This document shows, piece by piece, positions 56,530 through 64,000 of a DNA stretch of 64,000 bases; the first letter of the stretch is position 1; the number at the start of each line of letters is the position of its first letter. Origin of the DNA: Saprospirales bacterium GYS_P2D (lineage in GTDB: Bacteria; Bacteroidota; Bacteroidia; Chitinophagales; Saprospiraceae). The stretch spans positions 1-64,000 of the forward strand of contig WUUP01000005.1 in NCBI GenBank assembly GCA_009833045.1, read 5' to 3'. The notes beneath the pieces are model-generated. The model was not told the origin of the DNA and did no database searches. It saw only the letters and a program-made list of their open reading frames with translations. Both the position numbers and the translations under genes were made by a program.

Positions 56530-59121
56530 ATGAATACTCTAAGATTCTATTTATTAGCACTGATCGCATTGGTCAGCAGCTATGCCTGTAAGACCACGCA
56601 GGGTGTCGTGGATACAACAGAAGAAGAGCCTATAGTCATCCCTGTAGAGGAGGTGATCACGGAGGAGAGACTGTTGGATGAGTTACAGATCACAGCTCCT
56701 CGAGACTTTGTACTACCAAGGTACAATCCTGAAGCGACCCGCCTATTTGATCTAATACATACCAGTTTGGATATCCGATTTGACTGGACTAATGAGCATG
56801 TCATAGGACGAGCAGATCTGACCTTGCGTCCATTCTTTTATCCTCGTCAGATATTGGAGCTTGACGCTAAAGGATTTGATATTCTGAGCGTGACTTCATT
56901 TAATGGGCGAGAGCTCTCCCATGAGTATGATGGCAAGAAGCTACATATTGATATGGGACGACTCTACACTCGAGATGAAGATATCAGAGTGACGATTGAC
57001 TATATTGCTAAGCCATCAGAAGGGCCTGTCGGTGGTAGTGCAGCTATTACTTCTGACAAAGGACTATTCTTCATCAATCCACGAAATGAAGAGCCAAACA
57101 AGCCTCAGCAGATCTGGACACAGGGAGAGACAGAGCACAATTCTAATTGGTTTCCGACTATCGACAAGCCTAATGAAAGGTGTACCCAGGAGATTAAGTT
57201 GACGGTTCAAAATAGATTCAAGACGCTGTCCAATGGGACACTGATCAGTAGTACACCTCTCGGTCCTGATAAACGGGTGGATCATTGGAAGATGGATGAT
57301 CCTCATGCTCCCTATTTATTTATGATAGCAGTTGGAGAGTTTGCTCGAGTGACAGAAGAGTGGAATGGCAAGCTGCTGGAATACTACGTAGAGGAAGAAT
57401 ACGAGCCGTATGCTAAAGATATATATGCCCATACTCCTGAGATGCTGACATTCTTCTCCGATATATTGGACTATCCGTATCCATGGGATAAGTATAGTCA
57501 GATCATCACTCGTGACTATGTGTCAGGAGCTATGGAGAATACCACAGCAGTGATATTCGGTGACTTCATTCAGAAGACAGATCGAGAGCTCATAGACAAT
57601 GATAATGACTATATCGTAGCGCATGAAATGGTCCACCATTGGTTTGGCGATCTCGTGACCTGCGAGAGCTGGGCTAATCTAACGCTCAATGAAGCATTCG
57701 CTAACTATAGCGAATATCTATGGGAAGAGTACAAATATGGCGCTGATGATGCGGGATATCTCCGGATGAATGAGCGCTCAGGATATCTCAACTCTATACA
57801 GCAGTCAGGGATACATCCACTCATCCACTATGGATACAATGATAAAGAGGAGATGTTTGACGGTCATACTTACAATAAAGGGGGACTGATCCTACATATG
57901 CTCAGACACTATATGGGTGATGAGGCCTTTTACGCTTCGCTCAATCACTATCTGACTAAGAATGCCTACTCTGCAGTCGAGTCTGATGAACTTCGTATGG
58001 CCTTTGAGGATATTTTTGGAGAGGATCTTAATTGGTTCTTTGACCAATGGTTCTTAAGTGCGGGGCATCCACAGTTAGAGATATCACATAGCTATGACAC
58101 GGTCGCAGCCGAAGTAATCATAGAAATAGCACAAACTCAAGATCCCGAGCAAAGTGCTCCTATCTTTCAGCTGCCAGTGACGATCAGTGTATATGATGAA
58201 GAGGGTCAGGAGAGCATGTTTGATGTATGGATCAATAAACGCACACAGGAGATTCATCTTCCTTTTCACCGAGATCCAGCCTTAGTTGTATTTGACAAAG
58301 AGGACTTGCTGCTATATACTAAGCAGGAGGATAAGACCACTCAAGAGTATATCAATCAGTATAGCTGGGCCAAGACATTTAAGCATCGATATGAAGCGAT
58401 AGATCGTATCAAATCAAAGTCAGATGCTCAGGAGACCCTTCAGGCAGCACTATATGATAGACACTTTTCTATCCGACAGAAAGCCGTAGAGTACATCCAG
58501 ATAAAAGACGATCGACTGATAGTAGAGCGTCTCGCAGATATGGCAAAAAACGATCCACATAGTAGTGTCAGAGGAGCTGCCATTAAGAAACTTAGTAGTG
58601 ATCAGACTATCGATGTCACGGCATTGTTGGATGGAGTGTTTGAGACCGAGAGAGCATACCCAGTCATTGCTACGGCCTTAGAGAGCTTAGCGAGTATAGA
58701 CCAAGATCTCGCTATCGAAAAAGCCAAAGCACTGCAAGATGAGCCAACGACTCAACTCGTAGGTGGTATCGCAGAAGTCCTATCTATGTCAGGTGACTCT
58801 ATGTACTTACCTTACTTTGAGCAGAGGCTCAACTCTGTGAGTCTTTATCAGGTGTTTAATTTTTATGAGAGTTACTTTGAGCTGCTCAAAGATCAGCCAC
58901 AGCAGATCATAGAGAGAAGTAATGCCCGCCTCAAGGAAATAGCATTGAATCCTTCGGAAAATCTTTTTTATAAGTTCTTAGCGACAAATACACTGAGTAG
59001 ATTATCCTACTATTATTCAGAAGCATCGCCTGACTTTGCCAAAAAAATAGAAATGGATATTCAGGAGATAAAAGACAATGAGACTAACGAGATCTTAGTA
59101 CAGCGCTATAGTTCTTTTTAG
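56530..59121 (+). CDS. M1-family aminopeptidase lipoprotein
   Basis: The product is 863 residues. The N-terminus (LALIALVSSYAC) is a lipobox, so the protein is probably a lipoprotein with Cys at about 20. An M1 N-terminal beta domain is followed by GAMENTTAV near 333 and the zinc motif HEMVHHWFG (H365, E366, H369), with the third ligand E388 in NEAFANY. All catalytic residues are present. A C-terminal HEAT-like helical region (RQKAVEYIQIKDDRLIVERL) completes the fold. It removes N-terminal residues from peptides outside the cytoplasm. It follows the YqeY gene by 4 bases and ends at a strong terminator. Confidence 0.94.
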   Translation: MNTLRFYLLALIALVSSYACKTTQGVVDTTEEEPIVIPVEEVITEERLLDELQITAPRDFVLPRYNPEATRLFDLIHTSLDIRFDWTNEHVIGRADLTLRPFFYPRQILELDAKGFDILSVTSFNGRELSHEYDGKKLHIDMGRLYTRDEDIRVTIDYIAKPSEGPVGGSAAITSDKGLFFINPRNEEPNKPQQIWTQGETEHNSNWFPTIDKPNERCTQEIKLTVQNRFKTLSNGTLISSTPLGPDKRVDHWKMDDPHAPYLFMIAVGEFARVTEEWNGKLLEYYVEEEYEPYAKDIYAHTPEMLTFFSDILDYPYPWDKYSQIITRDYVSGAMENTTAVIFGDFIQKTDRELIDNDNDYIVAHEMVHHWFGDLVTCESWANLTLNEAFANYSEYLWEEYKYGADDAGYLRMNERSGYLNSIQQSGIHPLIHYGYNDKEEMFDGHTYNKGGLILHMLRHYMGDEAFYASLNHYLTKNAYSAVESDELRMAFEDIFGEDLNWFFDQWFLSAGHPQLEISHSYDTVAAEVIIEIAQTQDPEQSAPIFQLPVTISVYDEEGQESMFDVWINKRTQEIHLPFHRDPALVVFDKEDLLLYTKQEDKTTQEYINQYSWAKTFKHRYEAIDRIKSKSDAQETLQAALYDRHFSIRQKAVEYIQIKDDRLIVERLADMAKNDPHSSVRGAAIKKLSSDQTIDVTALLDGVFETERAYPVIATALESLASIDQDLAIEKAKALQDEPTTQLVGGIAEVLSMSGDSMYLPYFEQRLNSVSLYQVFNFYESYFELLKDQPQQIIERSNARLKEIALNPSENLFYKFLATNTLSRLSYYYSEASPDFAKKIEMDIQEIKDNETNEILVQRYSSF

Positions 59122-59138
59122 ACATTGAGATATAGGAA

Positions 59139-59181
59139 CAAAAAAGCCGAAGTCAGCACTTGTCTGATTTCGGCTTTTTGC
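59139..59181. terminator. Bidirectional terminator
   Basis: AAAAAGCCGAAGTCAG pairs with CTGATTTCGGCTTTTT around CACTTGT, with T runs on both strands. It separates the M1 peptidase gene from the convergent GH5-like gene. Confidence 0.9.
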
Positions 59182-59183
59182 TT

Positions 59184-60175
59184 TTAGTATTTCGGTATGG
59201 CCTCTTTCCAGTATCGACCTTGACGGGTCGGAGTGTGGTCCCAGTCTTCAATAAGCATGGGTGACCATTGTGGGTCAAATACCCATACACAGTAGCTGAT
59301 CCCCTTTTCTTTAGCGTAAGCAGTGATAGCATCACCATAGCTCTCGTCACTGATCACTGGGATATGAGCGCCCCTCTCATCAGGTCCACAAAACCCTATC
59401 TCTGTCAAGATCACAGGATACTTATCAGCCATCTTACCCCAATCGAGCTCCCACTGCGGAGCCCAGGGCTTCTCTCGTTTCTGTGGATAGGGATGACTGA
59501 CGTAGGCGATGCCTGCTGCATCTATAGGGTCGTCCATCGCAGGGCGGAGATCATATGCCCAGTTAAACCCCGCTACCAGTGGTATGTTTTTAGCACCATT
59601 AGCTCGTACAATGACGATGAGCTCTTCCATGATTTCTTTCCACTGTGCCCAGCTGCATGTGCCGAGCTGCCCATTGTAGGTGGTGGGCTCGTTAAACAGC
59701 TCGAGACAGGCTACAGTGGGATTGTCTCCATATCGCTTGGCGATGGTCCGCCAAAATTCAAAGGTTTCTCGCTTCGTGGTATTGTACATCGGAGCTTGGT
59801 ATAGCTCTGAGTGGAGATTGCCAATACTGTGCCAGTCGATGATCACATAAAGACCATGGTCTGCGGCCCAAGAAACACCTTGATCCAGTAGCTCGAGGTA
59901 GGCTTCCTCGCCCCTCTCTCGCCAGGCTCGGGATGTACTGGAAATCTCACCATATTTGCACCCCAGCTTTTGATGGCAGCGAAGTACTCAGTGTCCCAAT
60001 GACCATCTTTTTCCAGCTTGTCAGGATCGCTGGCATCCAGTCCATGGAAAACGATTGTTTGGCCTGAATCCTTGACGAACTTGTTGCCCTGTACTTTGAT
60101 CCATTCCATAGAAGATTGACCATTGATAATTATGGCTCCCATCACTAAGAGCAGACTTATTATTACCTTTTGCAT
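59184..60175 (-). pseudogene. GH5-like glycosidase, frameshifted
   Basis: Two frames together give one cellulase-family (GH5-like) protein. The upstream frame, from ATG 60175, has a signal peptide (KVIISLLLVMGAIIINGQ) and runs through GLDASDPDKL and NMVRFPVHP. At 59927-59932 the reading shifts. In the next frame AWRERGEEAYLELL, WAADHGLYVIIDWHSIGN, CLELFNEP and VILTEIGF follow, including the acid/base Glu in FNEP and the nucleophile Glu in LTEIGF. Adding one C to the CCC run restores HPRAWRERG and a protein of about 329 residues. Only this one base is wrong, so it is either a recent null mutation, a sequencing error or a frameshift site. It is divergent from the sialate esterase-like gene, a likely glycan-use pair. 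Confidence 0.85.
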
Positions 60176-60222
60176 ATTCCTATTTTCGTGGAGGCCAATA
60201 TAGTTTTGGAAAGGGCTATATA

Positions 60223-60278
60223 CCATCAGTTTACTATCCCATTCCTACGTCTGAGGCATTTAGTCGCCCATCAGTTTA
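60223..60278. promoter_or_regulatory. Direct repeats CCATCAGTTTA
   Basis: CCATCAGTTTA occurs at 60223-60233 and 60268-60278, 45 bp apart, in the gap between the divergent GH5-like and sialate esterase-like genes. It may be a shared regulator site. Confidence 0.3.
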
Positions 60279-60311
60279 GTACTCGATGAGGATTCTTTAG
60301 ACATTTCATTT

Positions 60312-61706
60312 ATGAAAAAGAGCTTTTTATTGATTTTAGGACTTTTAGCTTTTAGCCATTATGTAGGGGCTATCAGTTTGCCGCAAATATTCAGTGATCA
60401 TATGGTGCTACAGGCAGATGCTACTGTAAAGGTCTGGGGCTGGGGCAAAGCTGGAGAACCTCTACAAATCAGAGGAAGCTGGAGTGAGGAGCTACTCTAT
60501 GACACTAAGATCGAGCCCAACGGATATTGGGAGACAGAGATAGCTACACCTATAGCGTCATATGATACATATCAACTGGTATTCACGGGCTACAACGAGA
60601 TAGTCATCAATGATATCCTCATGGGAGAAGTCTGGCTCTGCAGTGGACAGAGTAATATGGAATGGTCAGCAGCATCAGGTATTGATCAGGAACAAGAAGT
60701 CATTGAGACAGCAGTTGATCTTCCAGTACGCTTTTTCAAAGTAGCTCATAAGACATCTCGACATCCGCAAGATGATGTACATGGAGAGTGGGTGGTGCTC
60801 GATAGAGAGAATGTGCGGCATGTCAGCGCTATTGGCTATTTCTTCGGGCACGATATATCTACCATACTTGATAGACCTATTGGCATCATTCAGTCAGCTT
60901 GGGGAGGGACTCCTGCGGAGATCTGGATGTCTGCGCAGCGTATAGCTGATGACGAAACTCTATCCACTGCGGCGGATATACTAGAGCCGGTCCAATGGGG
61001 CCCACATGAGCCGGGGATGGCATATCATGCCATGATCTATCCCCTCGCCCCCTACCGGATCAGCGGTGTGCTGTGGTATCAGGGTGAGAGCAATGTAGCC
61101 AATGCAAATACCTATGGACCTCTACTATCAGCACTCATCAGCGACTGGAGAGATATCTGGGGCTACGAGTTTCCATTTTATCTGGCTCAGATAGCACCCT
61201 ATCGATACGGAGATGACCACGTCAGAGGAGCTATTGTGAGAGATCAGCAGCGCAGAGTATTGGACCTCAGTCCTAATACACAGATGGTAGTCGTCTCAGA
61301 CATCGGCAACATTGATGACATACACCCTCGAAATAAGAAAGGCGTCGCTCAGCGATTTGCTCGGATAGCAAAACAATATCACTATGGTCTCCAGCACGAT
61401 AAAGAGATACTCTCTCCGCAGCTTAGGAGCTTTGAGGTAAAGAAAAATAAAGTAGTCCTGCATTTTGATCATGCTCAGGAGCTAAGGATGGATGGAGAAT
61501 TGGGTGGATTTGAACTCGTAGATCGACAAGGTGAAGTACACTCGGCAGAGGCATGCATCAAAAAGAATACGGTGGAGGTAAAAACAAAAGGGATGGATCC
61601 ATTGGAACTAAGATTCGCTATGACCAATATAGCTACCACATCACTGAGAAACGAAGTGGATCTGCCGGCCTCTTCATTTCAGATAAGCCTCGTAGATAAA
61701 GAATAA
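60312..61706 (+). CDS. Sialate O-acetylesterase-like protein
   Basis: The product is 464 residues with a signal peptide (KKSFLLILGLLAFSHYVGA). It matches the sialate O-acetylesterase (SASA) family: SLPQIFSDHMVLQ near the start, the serine motif CSGQSNMEW with the likely nucleophile near 113, GGTPAEIWMS, WYQGESNV, and the catalytic His in GNIDDIHPRNK. The family removes acetyl groups from sialic acid or other glycans; many members act on xylan, so the substrate is open. It is divergent from the GH5-like gene and ends at a weak hairpin. Confidence 0.88.
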   Translation: MKKSFLLILGLLAFSHYVGAISLPQIFSDHMVLQADATVKVWGWGKAGEPLQIRGSWSEELLYDTKIEPNGYWETEIATPIASYDTYQLVFTGYNEIVINDILMGEVWLCSGQSNMEWSAASGIDQEQEVIETAVDLPVRFFKVAHKTSRHPQDDVHGEWVVLDRENVRHVSAIGYFFGHDISTILDRPIGIIQSAWGGTPAEIWMSAQRIADDETLSTAADILEPVQWGPHEPGMAYHAMIYPLAPYRISGVLWYQGESNVANANTYGPLLSALISDWRDIWGYEFPFYLAQIAPYRYGDDHVRGAIVRDQQRRVLDLSPNTQMVVVSDIGNIDDIHPRNKKGVAQRFARIAKQYHYGLQHDKEILSPQLRSFEVKKNKVVLHFDHAQELRMDGELGGFELVDRQGEVHSAEACIKKNTVEVKTKGMDPLELRFAMTNIATTSLRNEVDLPASSFQISLVDKE

Positions 61707-61710
61707 GAAT

Positions 61711-61739
61711 AGAAGAGTAAGCTCATGGCCTACTCTTCT
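61711..61739 (+). terminator. Weak hairpin after sialate esterase-like gene
   Basis: AGAAGAGTA pairs with TACTCTTCT around an 11-base loop. There is no strong T run, so it may be an mRNA-end hairpin rather than a full terminator. Confidence 0.45.
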
Positions 61740-61746
61740 GTATATC

Positions 61747-62367
61747 TTACTTCTTCTTAAAGAAGTTTCTCAACATTTTGAATCCAAAAGATGCTGCTTC
61801 ATCAGCGATGCTACCGTCACCGTCTCTATCGAGTAGTGATGTGATGAGGCTTGGATTAGATGCTTTCTGATTTACATGGCTTGCTGCACCAGAAAGGATG
61901 CTTGATAGATCAGAGTTGCTCACTCCAGATGATCTTTTTTGCTTACCCAGCATACCGAGTACGATCGGAGCCAGTTTCATGAGTATGCTTGATGACTGAT
62001 TATTGTCGAGTCCGCTCATCTTGGAGAGCATATCGATGGCATTTCCCTGCTTAGCGCCGAGGATATGACCGAGAATACCAGCACCATCAGCAGCTTTGGT
62101 GTTGTTGACTTGAGACGCCCCTTGGATGTATCCCATGAGATCATTGAGGATGCTACCATCATGGTCTCTATCGAGAGCTGCACCGAGAGCAGAAGCACCA
62201 GTGTTATTTGATGAGTTTTTCGCCAGTGCGTTCATTAGGATAGCCATTCCATTGGTCACGGCTGTATTAGTTTGAGATTTGTCTACGTTATTACCGAGCT
62301 GATTGCTCAGTGCTCCGATGACATCGTCAGAGAGCTGTGATTGTAATAAATCAAATAAGTCTGCCAT
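61747..62367 (-). CDS. DUF937 family protein
   Basis: The product is 206 residues with the DUF937 layout: MADLFDLLQSQLSDDVIGAL, then a Gly/Asn-rich region and a repeated LDRDHDGSILNDLMG / LDRDGDGSIADEAAS motif that resembles an EF-hand loop. A YidB-like central domain (ILGHILGAKQGNAIDML) is also visible. No signal peptide. The role is not known; related proteins are often near cell-envelope genes. The gene is divergent from the glucosaminidase-LysM gene. Confidence 0.88.
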   Translation of the reverse strand: MADLFDLLQSQLSDDVIGALSNQLGNNVDKSQTNTAVTNGMAILMNALAKNSSNNTGASALGAALDRDHDGSILNDLMGYIQGASQVNNTKAADGAGILGHILGAKQGNAIDMLSKMSGLDNNQSSSILMKLAPIVLGMLGKQKRSSGVSNSDLSSILSGAASHVNQKASNPSLITSLLDRDGDGSIADEAASFGFKMLRNFFKKK

Positions 62368-62448
62368 ATTGAGATTTGTTTATAAGTGTATGCTAATCCG
62401 ATTCTGGTATAATGTTTGTTTTCTAATACCCCAACCAAATCTGCGAAA

Positions 62449-63378
62449 ATGATAAGAGTCGCCAAAATCACCATTTTTTTGATATCATGCATGTTTAGTC
62501 AGCTACTTTTTAGTAGTGATGTTACATTGGACTATATCGATCAGTACAAGGGCATCGCTATTGCTGAAATGCAGAGGGTAGGAATCCCTGCCAGTATCAA
62601 GATGGCACAGGCGATACTTGAGTCCAGTAGTGGCCAGAGCACTTTAGCTCGAGAGTCCAATAATCACTTTGGCATCAAATGCGGAAAAAACTGGACCGGT
62701 AGAGAAGTATACAGAGAGGACGATGACTACAATAATGGCTTATTGATCAAAAGTTGTTTTAGAGCTTTTGATGATCCTGCTCAGTCGTTTTATGAGCATT
62801 CAGAGTTTTTGGCTAATCCATACTCTAAGCGATATAAGTTTCTCTTTGAGCTGGATGTATATGATTATGAGGCTTGGGCCAAAGGGCTGAAAAAAGCAGG
62901 ATACGCCACAGATCCTAACTATCCGAAGAAGCTCATCACCATCATCGAAAAATATGAACTTTATCATCTCGATCTGGGCATCATAAGCACTGCAGAGATG
63001 CTCGCCCAAGAGTCTGCTCAAGAAAAAACCTCGCCAGAAAATAATGAGCCCAATATCATCGCATCAAATGATCGAAAAATATCTACTGAGCAAGACCTTG
63101 GACAGAGATATGTAAATGCTGCCAGAACAAATAGAAAATCTAACGGACTACACAAAGTACAGGCAGGTGAAAGTATGGCTATCATCGCTGCTCAATACAA
63201 TGTAGGAGCGAAGGAGCTGTATGTGAAAAATAGAATGAAATTTGGCGATCAGCCAGCAGCAGGTCAAGATATAGCAGTGAGTAGCTACAAGCACCTGCCT
63301 CAGTCTACGAGTACAGTGCAGGCGCAAACTGGTAGTACGCTCTGGAAAGAGACCATCACCATAGGTGGTAGTCGATAA
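62449..63378 (+). CDS. Exported glucosaminidase with LysM domain
   Basis: The product is 309 residues from ATG 62449; an upstream frame to 62416 is not needed. A signal segment (AKITIFLISCMFSQLLFSS) precedes a glucosaminidase domain at about 25-165 (PASIKMAQAILESSSG, NNHFGIKCGKNW, YATDPNYPKKLITIIE). A Ser/Glu/Asn-rich linker leads to a LysM domain at about 234-275 (HKVQAGESMAIIAAQYNVGA) that binds peptidoglycan. It is the long paralogue of the 29208-29714 product. It should cut N-acetylglucosaminyl bonds in the cell wall during growth or division. Confidence 0.93.
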   Translation: MIRVAKITIFLISCMFSQLLFSSDVTLDYIDQYKGIAIAEMQRVGIPASIKMAQAILESSSGQSTLARESNNHFGIKCGKNWTGREVYREDDDYNNGLLIKSCFRAFDDPAQSFYEHSEFLANPYSKRYKFLFELDVYDYEAWAKGLKKAGYATDPNYPKKLITIIEKYELYHLDLGIISTAEMLAQESAQEKTSPENNEPNIIASNDRKISTEQDLGQRYVNAARTNRKSNGLHKVQAGESMAIIAAQYNVGAKELYVKNRMKFGDQPAAGQDIAVSSYKHLPQSTSTVQAQTGSTLWKETITIGGSR

Positions 63379-63439
63379 AGCGTAATCGATGGCTTGCTAT
63401 TAGTGGATTCTGGTTTCTTTTTCCTGTAATTTTATAGCC

Positions 63440-63778
63440 GTGAATAAACTGGCGCTCATATTAGCTATAGTAGTGATAGGTCTGACCTTCAGGCCAGTAG
63501 CGTCCTATGTGCTGTCGGGTTCTACTTCGTGCTGTGCACAGGAGACGTCATGCGTGATAGATTTAGATCCGTCACATGATGATCAAGAGCACAAAGACTG
63601 TGATGGTCATGACTGTCTTCCGTTTCAGTCGTGCTGCAATGCTCCTGTACTTGTACCTTTTGTGGTACTGGATCTATCGTATCAAGCTTCGACCGATTAT
63701 GTAGCTAATTTTAATCTGAGCGCATTGATACCTCATCGATTAGCCCAAGAATACTGGCAGCCTCCCCGTTTAGTTTGA
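63440..63778 (+). CDS. Small exported Cys/His-rich protein
   Basis: The product is 112 residues from GTG 63440. A signal peptide (KLALILAIVVIGLTFRPVAS) is followed by a Cys/His cluster (STSCCAQETSC, DHDDQEHKDCDGHDC, FQSCCNAP) and a C-terminal WQPPRL. Small exported proteins with CC and PP motifs of this sort occur beside metal-handling genes in Bacteroidota, which the next gene supports. Metal binding is an inference from composition and neighbourhood. I cannot assign the family with certainty. Confidence 0.7.
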   Translation: MNKLALILAIVVIGLTFRPVASYVLSGSTSCCAQETSCVIDLDPSHDDQEHKDCDGHDCLPFQSCCNAPVLVPFVVLDLSYQASTDYVANFNLSALIPHRLAQEYWQPPRLV

Positions 63779-63838
63779 TCTCATTAATACTACTGCAGTC
63801 AACCAACACTATTTATCAAACTAAGCATTCAAATAATC

Positions 63839-64000
63839 ATGAAATACTTTTCATTAATCATATCTCTGTTTTTGGCGATCAGCCTATCAAATACTTTATC
63901 AGCTCAGGCTACAAGCTCAGATGCTACTATCTCTACTATCGAAGTCAAAGTCAAAGGCATCAGCTGTGGCAATGGTCTTAAGAAAATCTGTAAAAGTGTA
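63839..64000 (+). CDS. Heavy-metal-associated domain protein, partial
   Basis: Only the first 54 codons are in the window. ATG 63839 opens a signal peptide (KYFSLIISLFLAISLSNTLS followed by AQ) and then an HMA-like segment EVKVKGISCGNGLKKICKSV, with the two conserved Cys in an expanded spacing. The pattern resembles exported HMA proteins that bind copper or a related metal. The gene continues past the edge. It is 60 bases after the Cys/His-rich gene, probably the same operon. Confidence 0.75.
   Translation, partial: MKYFSLIISLFLAISLSNTLSAQATSSDATISTIEVKVKGISCGNGLKKICKSV

Noticed and set aside
59268-59804. Plus-strand 178-codon open frame
   Set aside because: It lies wholly antisense to the well-conserved GH5-like sequence and shows no protein family features.

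Overview
The window reads as chromosomal DNA of a member of the Bacteroidota, most likely Saprospiria-like (inference). Supporting signs are near-perfect TAnnTTTG promoter boxes, little Shine-Dalgarno signal, several GTG/TTG starts, TPR-containing histidine kinases and TPR-HTH regulators, LuxR-type HTH modules, giant exported beta-rich proteins with pre-peptidase (PPC), SprB-like, thrombospondin-type calcium, S74 and 3-coathanger-like modules, and a YpfJ-type zinc peptidase. No phage, IS element, CRISPR array or rRNA was seen. One tRNA-Val(UAC) is present.

Layout. 0.2-9 kb: a giant exported protein whose N-terminus is an in-frame LuxR-type HTH (minus strand), a LytTR response regulator with phased direct repeats upstream, and a convergent TPR histidine kinase. 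9-22.6 kb: a zinc peptidase, then the ligase-associated DNA-repair set (DEXH helicase, ATP-dependent ligase, metallo-beta-lactamase exonuclease, all minus strand). That set is interrupted by a plus-strand block holding a stand-alone LuxR HTH gene, a second giant exported protein related to the first, a 60-residue coiled-coil protein and a TPR/HTH membrane regulator. 22.6-29.7 kb: a Wzz-like chain-length protein and an O-antigen ligase/polymerase, tRNA-Val, MarR regulator, an unknown exported protein, formiminotransferase, an aspartoacylase-family hydrolase and a small glucosaminidase.

30-54 kb: a 24-kb run of plus-strand surface-protein genes. It holds three tail-fibre-like beta proteins (two ending in S74 chaperone domains, the third with another C-terminal cap), a calcium-repeat/CBM-like protein, a 601-residue exported protein, a small unknown exported protein, and a 2418-residue VWA/SprB-like adhesin. 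The adhesin contains six tandem units with an exact 306-bp period, and its last 250 residues are a module shared with the 601-residue protein.

54-64 kb: housekeeping and glycan genes: pdxA, rsmA, a YqeY-like protein, an M1 aminopeptidase lipoprotein, a frameshifted GH5-like glycosidase, a sialate O-acetylesterase-like protein, a DUF937 protein, a glucosaminidase-LysM protein, a Cys/His-rich small exported protein and the start of a heavy-metal-associated domain protein cut by the window edge.

The most unusual system is the pair of LuxR-HTH/giant exported protein modules. In one copy the regulator is fused in frame to the exported protein; in the other it is a separate gene 4 bases upstream. 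Each sits beside TPR-type sensor or regulator genes. Together with the repeat-rich adhesin cluster this suggests a lineage that spends heavily on regulated cell-surface proteins.
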